Positions 1 through 12,814 of a DNA stretch of 64,000 nucleotides are shown in pieces. Position 1 is the first letter of the stretch; each line of letters opens with the position of its first letter. Below the pieces are notes generated by a model that made no database searches, was not told the DNA's origin, and was given only the letters and a program-made list of their open reading frames with translations. The position numbers were made by a program, and so were the translations under genes. The DNA comes from Utricularia gibba (taxonomy: Eukaryota > Streptophyta > Magnoliopsida > Lamiales > Lentibulariaceae): positions 2,046,001 through 2,110,000 of the forward strand of contig NEEC01000015.1 of NCBI GenBank assembly GCA_002189035.1. The letters run 5' to 3'.

Positions 1-91
1 TATGTTACTGTTCATTATAATTCACGAGAGGACTGAAATTTCCGTTAAATACCTCTTAGCCAATCTGTTCATCCGTGCTTTCCTTCTACAG

Positions 92-408
92 ATACTGTTG
101 TTGATGAGAAATCTTTCATTCAACTTGGCTAGTCCCGATTTCGAGAACCACGTAAGTACGATTTATCAGTTGCTGGATTTGATTTTTTTTTTTTTTTGCT
201 AAATATAAGAGTAAGAGATGTCAATGTGTTCCTTGCTGCTTGTTTATTTGACCCGTGGATTTGATTTACTGTCACCAGCAGTATGCAAGTTACAGTATAT
301 GACATCTCAATGTTTGCCCATAAACTTTTGCAGAGGCGGCTACTCTCCTCGTATGAGGTTGATGTGTCCGATCCCATCACCAAAATCCAGTTCCAGGAAG
401 CAGCTTAG
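92..408 (+). CDS. REVEILLE/LHY-CCA1-like MYB factor, C-terminal exons only
   Basis: Only the last two coding exons lie in the window: 92-151 and 334-408, joined by a GT-AG intron, with TAG at 406-408. The first reads LLLMRNLSFNLASPDFENH. The second continues RRLLSSYEVD and ends about 15 residues later. In RVE4/6/8-type clock-associated MYB-like factors a block of this kind closes the protein, behind the N-terminal SHAQKYF-type MYB domain, which would lie left of the window. These proteins bind evening-element promoters in the nucleus. The assignment rests on this short C-terminal block, so the family is fairly safe but the paralogue is open. The gene converges on the minus-strand gene ending at 1076. 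Confidence 0.68.
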
Positions 409-1075
409 TTTGGGCAACACAAACTAAGGCAATCCTGGGGTGTTTGCTTCAGTGTCCTACACTTGGTGTCAACACAAAAGCAGGCTTGCGGGAAGCTGAT
501 ATGGTGGGTGCTTTTTCATCCTTTTGTCACCTTGTCCGTGTCACTTGTCGTGTCCCTTGTTGCTACTTGTTGGCGTGTGCATGTGTTGTGCGGAGACAAA
601 TAATGCAAGAGGGGTTTTGTTGAACGGCCCTCATCAGTTCCTGTCATCCGGAACATGCGTTCAAAGGCTCACGAGTTAAGGCTCCACCGGAGATTCTGTT
701 GTCATACAACTAGCCGCAGAGAGATAAAAGGCTTGGAATTAAAGCTTTTCATTAGATGAGGAGGATGTACAAATTCTACCAAAACATCCCGGAACCTAAA
801 ATACTTGAAACAGGATGTGCCGTGGTCACAACACGCCACATAAACAAGGATGACGTATGTGCTAGCACCAGAAAAAGGGAAAAAGAGGGAATGAGCGGTG
901 TCCAAGTCAGATTTCTAGTACTGCATTGCTATTCTGCGAGACCTGTAAAATATGAAATGGAGGGTGAAACCTCTGGTGGGAAAAAAAAGAGAAACCAGAA
1001 TCATCAGCAACCACGTCGGAAGACTTGGCAGGCCAAGTGCCTCGCACCAAAATACCAGGGCACGAAGAATGCTTG
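409..1075. other. Convergent intergenic region
   Basis: This is the space between the stop codons of two converging genes. It should hold both 3' untranslated regions. The open frames inside it, including one of 107 codons at 756-1079, have no recognisable domain. I see no RNA gene or repeat here. Confidence 0.5.
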
Positions 1076-4000
1076 TTAACGAGGCCCTCGGTCACCACCT
1101 TCCCGCCTTCTGTCACTGTAATCTCTGCCTAGTTTGCGTCCCTTGCTGGAAGGTGGGGAAGTGAACCTTCGTGTATGGAACACAGGTCTGTAGCATTCGC
1201 TCGACTCCCATTCTTTGGGGGCGTGGATGTTGGCAAACCTCTGAGGTTGCCTGAATATTCTGACGGGTGATCTTCTCTTTGGATGGTCCTTTCTGTAAGC
1301 AGGATCCTCAAGATATCTATGGTTGTCCTGCGAGTGCAGCCGCCCCCTTGATGCAGATATGTAATCCTCTTCATAACTTGACTCGAAGGTTCGCTTGAAA
1401 AATGGCATCCTTGTTCTTCTATGGACCCTATCCTGGGACCTGGGGTCTGGAGATCGGGTTTGCCTTCTATGCCAGGGTGAACGGGATCTAGATTTCGAGG
1501 GGGCCCTCCTCTGCATATGTATCTGAGAGCTCCGACTAGAATTCGGGGAGAAGCTTTGGTCTCGCCTTGATGATGTAGGTGCCCCTGGCTCACCACGGTG
1601 AAAGACAAAGTCCTCAAGACCTCTGTCAGAATGATGCAAGTAGCGTCCATGGCCCCTGAAGTTGCCGGCTTCCCGAGTAAGAAGCCGACCTTTCTGAACG
1701 CATGCATAGTCTTTCCTTTCAGTAGATGGGGTCTCAGTAGCCGTCTTTGCGAGTTATCAGTTGGCCTATAATCAAAGTAATCCTGCCTTCTGCCAATTCT
1801 GCCAGTGTTTCTTGACTTCTTGAGACCAAAGGTTTCAGTATGAAACTCATATTCGGAGTTGCCACGCATTCTGGAAGCCCAAGATGACCACTCAGCTTCA
1901 CCTCTTGCACGGGAGGCAGAATTACGCCAGCCAACATGCTTGTCAAAACGGGCGCCTCCTTCAGTGTGGGAGTATGAACTTCCACGCAGATTCGATCTAA
2001 CACAGAAAGGGAATTACTATATTGACTTCCAGGGCCTCAATAAAAGATATAAAGGAGAAAGCCTTAACACACGGTACACACCTGAATGATTGAGTAACCC
2101 TAGAACCATTCACATCACCAGTATCAACTGGAGCTATTCCATCACTTCGAAGCCGGAGCTTCCTCCTGGACCCATCTGATGGGTATTGGTTCATTACTCC
2201 GATTTTGACGCCAGCATCACTGCTACCAGTCAACAGCCTTCTGTCCTTCGAATCATACTTTTCCTCAATATTTTCCATTGACTGTTCGATTGTCATGCCA
2301 GAGCCAGCATTAGATCCCTTTCCCACTCTTACATCGTTATCAAACTCGTCAATGGAAAAGTTCCTGGTCGGAGTATGTTCATCATGCCCACTCTTGGTCT
2401 CCTGCCCTTCATATCCTATTGCCGTCAGATTTCTTCCTTCCACACCATGAGAAACTTCTGAGCCACCCTCGGCTAACTGTGATACACCACAATCATCCAT
2501 ATCAGCATCATTCTCGTTTCTTCCATCAGATTCATAGTCAGCACACTCATTTTCCTCCCAGGAATACATACACGAACCCCTCAACTCCCCATCCTCGTAA
2601 AGAGAATCGTGTGCTTCTTTAGTGACCGTCAAACTGTCCCCAAGCAGGGGAGCATGTTGAGCCTTAGAAATATCATAAATCTGTGGGTCAACACTAGCAG
2701 AATCAATAATTCCATTGACCAGCAACGGGTCTGATCTGGGAATTATATCCTTGCTCAACCTGTCCATTATGCAGTTCTTTGATACTTCAGGAGTGTAATT
2801 TTTACCTTCGTGGTGATGACCAAATTCAGATATCAATGAATGGCTCTGACTTCCAGTCTCGACAGAGGAATTTCTAACAGATGTATGAGAATTATCAACT
2901 AACAAAGATATGCCCTCTTCAACAAAGATGCCTGCACCTATGAAATGGACTCAGAATGCAACAAAAATAATAAGAGATTCCAAAAAAGTACCAGGCATTT
3001 CAGACATCTTACAGGAGTTTTGACACTGTAGATCAGCTAGTTCCGACTTTCCAAGCGAAATGCCATCTTCAGTGGCTGACTGTTTGTTTTCAGAGTTTCC
3101 GGCTTTCAGACAGCCAGTCAAATTACTAAGGCAGATACCATCCTTGTGTAAATCACCATTTATCAACTTTCCATCAGGCACAGACGTGCTTGATGTACAG
3201 CATGGCTCAGAAGAAATGGACCAATCACGTTTACCATCAGCAATCATGGTGTCAATATCAGTTTTTGTATGAGAATCATGAAGCATATATTCGTCGTCAG
3301 TAGTCTCACGGAAATTATCCCCAGCACTCTTAGTTTCATTGTCAGCACTGGCAGTCTTAGTTTGATTGTCCGCAGTGCCAGTCTTAGTTTGATTGTCCGC
3401 AGTGCCAGTCTTAGTTTGATTGTCCGCAGTGCCAGTATTAGTTTGACTGTCAGCAGTGGCAGTAATAGGCAAATAATGCTGGACTCCCATTGAGGAAAAA
3501 TCTATACCCCTTTGTCTGGTGAAGGCGTGGCAGAATTATTTTCATCCAGTTTTAAGTTGCATGCTTCAGGACTTGTGTTAACACTTGTATTAATAGCACT
3601 GCTATCTACTGCAACCGTCTTAATATCAGCAGCACCAGAACAGTCCTTAGATGCAGCCACTGAATCATGTGGTTCATCCCAAGCATCCATCAGAATGTTT
3701 AAATCCCAGTGTTTTCTTCTCGATGTCTCAGACAGAACACCAACTTGAGTCCCTGTAAGGCTTGGAGAAGCACAAGCTGAATCATTTGGTATCACAGAGA
3801 AATCACCATTGCCTTCATTGGCGATCATTTTTCTAGATGAATCCCCTCCCTTGTTACGTTTTAAGCAAATCTCGGGTGGTAAAACACCATGCGATGAATC
3901 AGAAGCTAGTAGCTTCAGTGATGAACCTTCATAAGTAAGCATCTCTTTATCACTATTGTGCGAGTCACCATCCATACTTGCAGCAGCTGCCAGAAGTTCC

Positions 4001-4510
4001 ATACCTGAAAAATCTTCTGTAGAAACAACATTTAGGCTTCACACATCAAAGCAAAGTATTTTACAATGAAACAACCAAAACTCGAAAGGAAATATCCTAC
4101 GGACTGGCAGCCAGTGGATCTCTAACCTGAGGAACACCTGGGGTAAGTAAATGACCCGCTTTCTTCAAAAGAAGAAGACAACAGAGCAACGGAGTCTTTA
4201 CAAAGGAGGTGCCTCCTTTTCTTGATGGGAACGCTGTCTAACATACTGGAGCCTGCTTGCCCCAAAAGACCTTCACTAACCTGCAAATACAGAAAGGTGA
4301 ATGGTATTAAGAGTAGTAGATTCAATATATCAGAACAAACTGAATTTGCAGAAGTACCTTGTCAAAATCAGACCCAACAAAATCTCCCAATTGTGAAGCA
4401 CTGTTTGTGCGTCTGCCCAATGACCTTGCGCTCCTACCTTTCTTAACAGATTTCCATCTCAATTTCGGAATGTTGGAGTTCATAGGCTCAAGGCCCAAAT
4501 CGCCATTCAT
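1076..4510 (-). CDS. Uncharacterised large plant protein, 'dentin sialophosphoprotein-like', RS/RG-rich C-terminus (frameshifted)
   Basis: This multi-exon gene matches a conserved plant family of unknown function. N-terminal landmarks are a basic VPIKKRR motif near 4.2 kb and a KHWDLNILMDAWDEP block near 3.7 kb. Next come long acidic, Ser/Asp-rich low-complexity exons with a nine-residue repeat at 3324-3458. The C-terminal region (2.0-1.08 kb) is rich in Arg, Ser and Gly, as in nuclear RNA-associated proteins. The ATG at 4510 is the first in frame after an upstream stop, but exon 1 is uncertain. Near 1738-1741 the frame jumps. RPTDNSQRRLLRP is read in one frame and STERKDYACVQKG in the next, and one extra C in the CCCC run (coding strand) joins them. 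Without it the protein stops early. Function cannot be inferred from sequence alone. Confidence 0.6.
3324..3458 (-). repeat. 27-bp coding minisatellite, about five units
   Basis: A 27-bp unit recurs about five times head to tail inside an exon of the RS-rich protein gene. The central copies are nearly identical and the outer ones degenerate. It keeps the frame and encodes the nine-residue repeat TADNQTKTG with variants. Because the unit is a multiple of three, copy number could change without breaking the frame. Confidence 0.85.
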
Positions 4511-7500
4511 TTTTGCAGAACGAAGAATATATCCATCATCAAGCAGCTTGCAACGATCCCAGCTCACTTTCTTTTGTCGATATCCACCTTATGGTACAAA
4601 CACCCTGCAAGAAAAAAACTTAGGAACAAAAAATAAAAAACCGATAAAGCAAGGATGTGATGTAGCCATGCTGAAGAGTTGCTGACACAATATTGACAGG
4701 ATTACAACATAGGAGTGGGTTATTCCCTCCACCACTCTTTCCCCGATGAACAAACAGAATTTAAGTAAAGTTTTCAAGACATTGAAAAAAGAATCAGCGG
4801 GAGTATCTGCACACTCATTAACTGAACCCCAGAAATTGAGCGATGTCCCAATTTTTTGTTCTTATGTCATTCCGCAGTCTCTTTGGCCCCAGAACCTCTA
4901 ATCACGAATGTATCGTAGAACAATGCCAAGGAAGCTTGATTTCAAGCGGTCACTCACTACGACTAGGCCTTTCACCAAGGCATTCCCGGCCACAGATCAC
5001 GGGGTATCGTATATCTGTTCTAAGAAGTATTGACCTTGAAGGTGCAATTTCTGTTCGCGTTATAATTTACCCAACATTCAACAAAAAGGTCTCTTTCTCT
5101 TAAAGCCAGCGACGCCTTCACCAACGATCTTGAACCGCAAACACGAAATCAGTATACTGAAACCCTAACTGACACTCCGAGACCACAGATCTCGATAGAG
5201 AAAGAGGATTCCAAGCCTTAGGACACGAAGGCGAAAGGTAAAACAGCCAACACATAGATTACGCATACTACCAAAGAATCTCGTTAGGCTTCATCATATA
5301 TACCTGAATCACCTGTTCAGGGATCTCAAATCTCATCCGACGGAGTCCAATCAATCCACCTTCCCGATCTCACAACAGCCGCGACCTCCCTTGTCGACTC
5401 CTCAGAAATTTTGAAAGCGGAAATCCTTCCAAAACCAGCCTATGCGCCGCCACGCACTGATGCCTATTCTCACATATGATCCACGTCGCCGTCCGATCTC
5501 AAACCACCGCGTAGCAATAACCTACCTATTCAGACCCCGAAGACTAAACAGCTTTTGTCCAGAGCACACCGACGTGGAGGCGATGAGGAATCAGCTGACG
5601 GAGGGAGGAGTAAATTGTGCGCATCCACCGCCACTTTATGCTCCTCGAGTGACGATAACAACCTTGCTGTTTTCAATACAATGACGAATGTACCCTCTTT
5701 GCCCTAGTTTCTTTCCAAACAGAACTCGCTGTCGGTCCCGTAGTTTCAGGCAATCACGCATCAACGGCTGGGATGACTCCCCCATGAGATCCATGGCTTA
5801 CTTTTTTCCTAATTATTTATTCTTTTCTTTATCCCATGAGTAATGATTGACGATAATTTAATTTAACTACTAACCACCTCATTGTAATACTCTTTCTATT
5901 CTTGAAAATTTTAGTATTTAATTTTAGAAAATCATTACAATAACTTTTAAGTTATGTAATATTAGATTAAAATATTACTTAAATAAGATTTATTTATCAT
6001 ATATTTGAAAAATGAAAAGATAATGTTGTATTTTACTATCATGATAATTAACAAAATCCATTTAATATATGACATTTTATTTAATATCAAATGAAATATT
6101 GAATAAAAAAGGTGTTTGGTTTGGTAATTTTAATATATTTTACGAAGATTTTATAACATCTAATCACTACTTAAGATACATTATTTAACATAAAATAACG
6201 AAATCAAATCTCTCACACTTCACCGTCCCAAAAACACGACAAGACATTGAAATATTCTCATTGAAAATGATTACTAAAATCCACTACTTAACAATATCCA
6301 TTTCAGATAAAATTGTTACACATTTATTGTATAATAAATATTTTTTTCAGTAAAATTGTTGTGATTGAAATATTTACAAAAAAAAAAAAAAAAATGAGAT
6401 GAGAATCCGTAACTTAAAAACTAAGAATTGTTTGTCACATGAGATGAATGATTTTCATCATAGAATCTACTTAGGGTAGGTGAAGTCGAGTTACATACCC
6501 TTCTAAATGATTATACATTGTATAAAGGTTTAGACTCATTGTGTGTGTTATAGATTGTACAGATGCACATCTTTCTAAATGAGCTGTTTCGCCTCTGCCC
6601 TGTTTTTAAATACGAGTTTTTTCATCTCTACTCTTCATTGTTTTAGAATTCTTGTGTTGAGTGATTTGATATAATCTAATTTTTTCAAATTGAATCAATA
6701 ATTTTTATAAGAAATTTAAAACAAGTTTAAATTTAAACAATTATTTATATTTTTCATGATATTTTTACAATGAATTGATTTGAATTCAATTTATATTTCA
6801 AAGACATTTAAACTTAAAATCTTAACCTAAAAACTATCATGACTTATGTTCTACTTATATGATATTGTCAATGAATCATTACGGTTTTACAATGTTTTCT
6901 TTTTTTAAAAAGGTCTTGCATAAGATTAAAAAGATCTCTTTATTTAATCATATTTATTATTTCATCTGTAACTAATGTGAGATATTGTTACAATGACTCT
7001 AATCTTTTAAAACATTGCTAAAAAAGAGATGGAAAAAGAAACATGCGGTGCCTGAGCATATTTTCTCAAAAACAAAATAGAGAAGAGGGAATATCGGGTC
7101 GGGTTATTTTACTCGGTTATTATCCATCCCATTCCCATCATTAATTTTTGTTTCCTGGCATTATTTATTTATTTATTTATGGATACGGGGTAGCGTAACA
7201 GTAATAAATAGTGGTTATTAAAAATACTAGCATTAGCAATAAATAATAAAAAACAATAATATTAATATAGCAACAGTATTATTATTTATAGTAGTAATAG
7301 GAATAGTATTTAATGTGTGCCCCCCAGCAATCTAAACTTAGGCTATTCAATGTGCCTTATGAACCTTTCTATGCATTTCTTAACATTTTTTTCTTTTTTG
7401 AATAATAAATGGCTTCATTTTTTTCACCATTTTTATTCAAATAAATAAATAACATTTGGATGAGTTAGGGGAAATAACGGAAAACGTGCCGTCAGAATCG

Positions 7501-7760
7501 GGTCACGGAGGTTTTCCTGGGTCAATTACGTTTTTACCCCTAGAAGTATTAATGGAAAAAGGTACACAAACGAAAAACTCATTTAATTGTTGCAATTTGT
7601 AGGAGTAATGGAGGAGCATTTTCATGCGTTGTATGTTGGGAAATGACGGTTTTGGCCTCGGCGGAATTGTGCGCGTCTGGATTCCACATCTTTGAACCCC
7701 TCCTCTATTTAGCGTTTGCCGCCCATCTTCAGGACACGTATTTGCTTTCGTTTCGTGGAG
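4511..7760. other. Upstream region of the RS-rich gene and AT-rich spacer
   Basis: The left part (to about 5.7 kb) is of moderate GC, with CT/GA-rich stretches, and probably holds the leader exons and promoter of the minus-strand gene. From about 5.8 to 7.6 kb the sequence is strongly AT-rich, with long A and T runs (for example 16 A near 6379) and TTTA repeats near 7.16 kb. I see no coding exon, RNA gene or recognisable transposon ends. The last 150 bases should contain the promoter of the SMR gene. Confidence 0.5.
5160..5168 (+). promoter_or_regulatory. Possible telo-box
   Basis: The nine bases AAACCCTAA match the plant telo-box, a motif common in promoters and leaders of genes expressed in dividing cells. 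It lies about 650 bases upstream of the predicted start of the RS-rich protein gene, within its likely leader. Short motifs like this also occur by chance. Confidence 0.25.
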
Positions 7761-8033
7761 ATGGGTTTCTGCCAATTGGCGCTGCCGGAGGATCAACTCC
7801 CCGTTGGACTGAAGCAGCCGCTGCTTCTCCCCAAAGATGTGGAAGAATACTACGACGCTGCGCCCAAGACCCCGACGGCGCGTGAGTCAAGGATACCCGA
7901 AAACCTCCCTTGCCCTCCGCCGCCGAGGAAGCGGCGGGTCACCTTCTCCGCCAACCGCTGTGGGGAAAACCTGGAGTTCTTTCATTTGTCGGAGGACCTG
8001 GAATCCATCTTCATCCACCGCCCCAAGTGTTAG
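7761..8033 (+). CDS. SMR: SIAMESE-RELATED cyclin-dependent kinase inhibitor
   Basis: This single exon encodes 90 residues, the usual size for the plant SIM/SMR family. It carries the family motifs in order: TPTARESRIP (about 37-46), CPPPPRKRR (51-59), and a C-terminal EFF followed by an acidic DLESIF segment (72-84). SMR proteins bind cyclin-CDK complexes in the nucleus and inhibit them. They promote endoreduplication or arrest division under stress and during development. I chose the ATG at 7761; an in-frame ATG at 7716 would add 15 residues that do not look like the family. A CTATTTAG element near 7.7 kb could serve as a weak TATA box. Which paralogue this is cannot be told from the motifs. 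Confidence 0.8.
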   Translation: MGFCQLALPEDQLPVGLKQPLLLPKDVEEYYDAAPKTPTARESRIPENLPCPPPPRKRRVTFSANRCGENLEFFHLSEDLESIFIHRPKC

Positions 8034-9299
8034 TTTTCTTGTGCTGCTTCTCCACGATGTGCTGTTCCCTGTCGGCTCAAAAAACAAACACGTGTTTCAT
8101 TTGTTGTACTCACGTTTCTAGCAGGGAAAACTATTCTCCCAAGAGCATGTGCAAATCCTTTGCTTCATGTCTTGCGCAGATGTGTTCTTCTTAAGCACCT
8201 TTAAATTTAGTTTTGATCAGATTGCTCTTACACCATCATCAGTATTCAAATTCAAACAACCCCACTCTCCACATTCACCCTGTTAGAATCGAGTCTGTAA
8301 AATGATTAGGTAATGTAGAGCTGAGGGTTTAGGACAACAATGTGGCTGCCTTTGTAAGACAACTAAGAGAAATAAAAAAAAAGAGGGAATGGGGTGGTGT
8401 GGTGTCTGGTTTGAAGATGAGGTGTTTGAGAGTCAGGAACCTGTCTGTGATTCGGGCAACAAGAAGAGAACAAGCAATCGTGTGATGCAGAGTGTATCGA
8501 CAGAAAGCGGTTAAAAAGAAGTGGGTCGCAGTAAAAACACCCACACTTTTCAGACTCTTTCAAAGATGGCTTTTCCGCATCCGCTTGTTTTTGACCAATG
8601 GGCATTGCGCAGAGGCGGTTCTCACCCCTGCTTTCCCTTTTTGTAGAAAAACTAATCCTGTTTCTTACCCGAAGTGGGTTTTACCTCGTGCTGTAAACCA
8701 GGTGACTGGGGCAACCAAACAGAAGAGAAATACAAGAATGCCAGCTAAAGTGATTGCAGTAGCACAGGAATAAACCAATCACCAATCTATTACAAGAGGC
8801 ACTTGCTCCACTTACTGTATCACAGTTAAAATCATACTCTGCTGGCTTTATAAAACAAAAAACTGTGGCAGGGGGCAGGGCAGCTGGTGGGTGGGTGGAT
8901 TTATGAAGGAACGCAGAGGGGAGCCTTAAATGGAACCAAGGAAAGCGATCGAGTTGGTTTGGCTTTTTGAAAAGATGTATAGTGGTGCTCCTGTGACCTG
9001 AGCCTGAGAAGAAGTGTCTGTCTTCTGAGCAGACTGACGCCTCTGCCTCGTAACTTGGTTCACTGGATGGCAACCGAAAGGACAATCACGGAAAAGAGAA
9101 TCCAATGTGGGGTTCCCTACAGCTTTTCTTTCCATCAAACTCGTGTATAAAAAATGGAGCACTTGCTGATCACACAAAAAAAAAAAGGAAAAATGGAGCA
9201 CTTGCTTTCACTATTCAAGAAGACTTCTTGGCATCTCAAAAGGGATGCATTGTAATCATCCAACATCAACAATTAGGATGCAGATTCAAGAAAACAAAT
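8034..9299. other. Convergent spacer between SMR and GPAA1
   Basis: This holds the SMR 3' region and the GPAA1 3' untranslated region. A minus-strand open frame of 134 codons (8681-9085) has no domain and unlikely composition, so I do not call it. There are short A-rich runs and no structured repeat. Confidence 0.5.
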
Positions 9300-12200
9300 C
9301 TAGCAACCAGGGCATAGTAAAATGCTAAGGCAAAGAACCCAGCATGGGAGGTGGATTATGCAGATAAAGATGTACGTAGCACTGTTCCACACCCAAAGTG
9401 ACTCCGACCAAACCCAGAAATCGCTGAATCTAAGGGTGTCGAATCCGAGTGACGCACCTTTTACCAGAATAAATGAAGCTGGAGGAAACACACAGACTGC
9501 CAAGAGCATGTTGCAGATGCCTCGGATGAGTAAGCTGGTCGTCCGAGCCTGAAAACCGAGTCTCAATGGTGCGGCAGTTAGGCACAAAGGGACAATCACT
9601 AGTGCTCCGATCTCAGCAACTGCAAAGTTTATGACGGACATTATGCACAGACCAATGAAGGTAGCAGCTAGGGTCACAGACTTTAGAAGGAACCACTCTT
9701 GTCTGGTGGATGTCGATAAACCAGCCGCTCCACGAAAGAAGAAAAGTGTGAGAATCGACATCACATTCCATTGCATAAAGTTGATGGATGGTGATGTATT
9801 CGGAATTTGGCATATAAAGCAAGGGAGTAATGCTACTACAACACCCCACAGATGAACAAGGAGTACAGTCTTTGCAGCATACAGCCATCTCCAGGATTTG
9901 AAGTTCAGGATAGATACGACAGGAGAAGAAGATGGTGTTCCATTGCTAGATAGATATGATTCACTTGCATCGCAAAAAAGAGAAGCAGAAACCAGTGGAA
10001 GAGGGGCAACTAGCAGCCCAAAGGCGATCATGTATACTCCATTTGAAACAAACCTACTTGGAGATGTCAAAAGATACAAAAAGAACGACTGATGAAATTT
10101 CTCTAGAAGATTATTCACTGAACGTAAAACCCCTTCAATCAACCTGTGGAGTAAAGACAACACTGCTCGCTTAGAAATATTCAGTGAAAAAAATTAATAA
10201 AATAATAAACACATGTAACTATTGGGCAATGACATTTTTAAGAGTGTACAAGAAAATACTAGTACGATATTAAACAGAAAAGGAACATGGACAGCTCCGC
10301 TTGAGTAACTAAAGTGTGAAAAAAAGGAAGGCTGCCTCCAACAAAAAAAAAAAAAAAAAAAAAAAAACCTGCCAACACGCATAAGATATAGAACCCTCTG
10401 GCTTGGGGAGAACTTTGATGAAATTTCAATAGTTATTGCATCAATTTGATAATCACGGAAAGGACCATGAGGACCAGTGGGCACACCTAAAGCCTGGCAA
10501 TGACACAAATAGCAGATCAATATTTGAATGCATGTGGATCAAGGCTTTGATCAAAGATATTCAAAAAATAGCCTATAGACATCTGACAGGATTGGAACAT
10601 CCTGGACACTATTTCACAACCAAATGATGATTTCTGGACACGAAAAATAATTTAATTGAGAAAATTACCTGGTTATACATAGAGCTGGCAAGAGTAGCAG
10701 AACCTTCGACATAATCCCTTGAAGGTATACCAAACTTCCATTCTGAATTTAAGGTATTAGCCAACTTTCCAACTATCTCAAGCAGTTCACCTAAAGTTTT
10801 CAGAAACCAGGAATCAAGCAATGACCAAATCTTGCCCACTCTAACTTGAAAACCCTGTCCATGTGAAGCTAAATAGTTGACAATGTTGATGAGGTCAAGG
10901 TTGGGCATCTGCCCGTTAGATGCTTCAGCATATATCTTGAGAGCATCCTTCTCAAGCTCTGTGCTCTTGTCAGCAACCTTCACTACAATTCCAGCTGCTA
11001 TAGTACCAGCACGTCTGAATCCAGTTAAAACTTGATCTTCCTTAATCGAAGCTGCTTTGTTAGATGGAAAATCACTTGAGCCACAGGATTGTGATGAAGA
11101 ATCGAAATCACCAAATGAAAGTGTGTTATAATCTTTCAACCATGCAGAAACTGCAGCATACTCCCCATACTTTGAGTCCAAAGCCACCCATACTATATCT
11201 TTCGAAAGCCAAGTGACTCTAGAAATGAGGGAGATAACCGAGTAAACGATTCCAAGAGATAGTGCTTCACCCATGGAGACCTTGGAAGAATTATACGGTG
11301 TCATAATCACAATAGCTTCTTTTCCATCACCTCGAGGAGCTCTCACCACACCAACAGTGCTGATACCATATTTCAAGCAACTACTTTTCTCCTTTCTCGT
11401 TCCAGCATCAGGAGCCAAAAAAAAGTGCAAGGGATGAAATGCAGTTGATACAGGTGGGAACTTGTGGTAATTCGCTTCACCTCCCAATTGAATAATGTGC
11501 TCTGCTATCATCTGTGAAATTTCACTTTATGAACCAAGAAGTCACAATCTAAGAAACTTTAACAGAAATCAAAGTTTTAATTTATCACAACTTCAAATAG
11601 AAGACGTCCCATGAAGATTTCCATTATACTAATTCACTTTAATTCCAAAGACCACATCTTTTAAGCTTAGCACATATCACTATGATGTGTCACCAGTTAG
11701 CAGGCACTGTAAAACGAAGAAACACAAGTGTGCTCCTCAGGAGGAAGGATAACAGAAATTAAAGCATTCATGCCAATGTGAGGGATAAATGCTGTTCACT
11801 TGTGTATGCTGGATACAAACTATAGATATACAAAGGAAAACCACCTACATGCTAGAGATACCAGATGCAGATTCCAGGCCCAATATCTTGTTCATGAGTC
11901 TTTGCCCCTCCACAGCATCATCGTTAGAGAGCATGGGACTGGCAGAACCTGCCATATGACAGTGAGCTTATCACAAGTTGGCCTGATGTGCGCATATTCA
12001 CAAAAAATCACCCAAAAAAAAATGTTCTTCAGTTGTTTATGACTCTAAAATAGAATAGTACAGATATATGAGTCGTGCGTGTTACAACCGACCTGTTATA
12101 CTCTAGTCCCCTCTATTTGATGTAATGAACTAGTTACTGATCAAACCAATGCACAACCAATAAAGAAACAGACTTTAAACTCAACTGCATATCAATTTCT

Positions 12201-12814
12201 TCCTGTCACATTAATGTCATGTGCCTTCTAAAAACATAATCTCACAAGTTGGGAGGTGAAATGGGCATCTAAAATTATACTAGCGTTTTTTGTTTTTTTG
12301 AGAAATAAATCAGATGGTTAAATCAGTTTGCAAATAAGCGGCCAGCCCTGAGTACAGTTCAAACCACGATTCTGCTGGCCAGTTCAAATATTTATACACA
12401 AAATCTGTAGTGGGTAATGAGCATGATTTCGTAAAACCCTAGAAAAACCGTTTCTATCCTTCAAACAGAAAAAAAAGTTCATAATTTTCCTCAGAAAAAT
12501 CAACTATTTAGAATCTTCATGAAAATAAACTAGTGGAAGGCAGTGGTATAACCCACCTGGCATCAGGGCATTTTCAGATACATAAGTGTTCTTGGCGAGA
12601 ACAGGCAAGAGCAGGAGAGTAACAATTCCAGCTACACAGCATATCACACTGCACTATACGTCAGACTTAACTTGCAATTCCTAAGAATGGATTGATTACA
12701 AACTTCGAAACCAGGAAGCCCTAACCTCACAACAAGGCTGTGAGCTATTAGAAAGAGCCAAATGCGTATAATTGGGCGAGGTTTGGGCTTTCCTTCCGCT
12801 TCAGCTTCCCCCAT
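9300..12814 (-). CDS. GPAA1: GPI transamidase subunit GAA1/GPAA1
   Basis: Six coding exons (12731-12814, 12557-12653, 11849-11948, 10669-11524, 10369-10493, 9300-10143) sum to 2106 bases, exactly 702 codons. GPAA1 is a subunit of the endoplasmic-reticulum complex that transfers preformed GPI anchors to proteins. Visible features are an N-terminal membrane helix ending in LLLLPVLAKNTYVSENALMPG, the large lumenal domain with RAPRGDGKEAIVI and YAEASNGQMPNLDLINIVNYL, and the GVPTGPHGPFRDYQIDAITIE signature. Several C-terminal membrane helices follow after LLEKFHQSFFLYLLTSPS. The start at 12814 fits relatives; an in-frame ATG at 12862 would add 16 residues. The intron after exon 5 contains a pure A tract on the plus strand. 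No defects were seen. Confidence 0.93.
10341..10368. repeat. Poly-A/poly-T tract in a GPAA1 intron
   Basis: About 26 uninterrupted A on the plus strand, reading as poly-T just after the 5' splice site of the intron that follows exon 5 of GPAA1 on the coding strand. It is a likely length-variable mononucleotide tract. Confidence 0.85.

Noticed and set aside
1129-1869. Long minus-strand frame of 246 codons as the true C-terminus of the RS-rich protein
   Set aside because: Only its first part fits the family; past the CCCC run the conserved Arg-rich sequence is in the neighbouring frame, so most of this frame is a shadow.
5800-7600. AT-rich spacer as a transposon remnant
   Set aside because: I found no terminal inverted repeats, target-site duplication or coding remnants by eye, so no element is called.
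8681-9085. Minus-strand open frame of 134 codons downstream of GPAA1
   Set aside because: Composition is Ser/His/Cys-rich without domain or splice context; it lies in the expected GPAA1 3' region.
11511-11950. Possible frameshift between GPAA1 exons 3 and 4
   Set aside because: Using the acceptor AAAG before TGAAATTTCACAG (exon start 11524) gives a phase match and a total of exactly 702 codons, so no base is missing.
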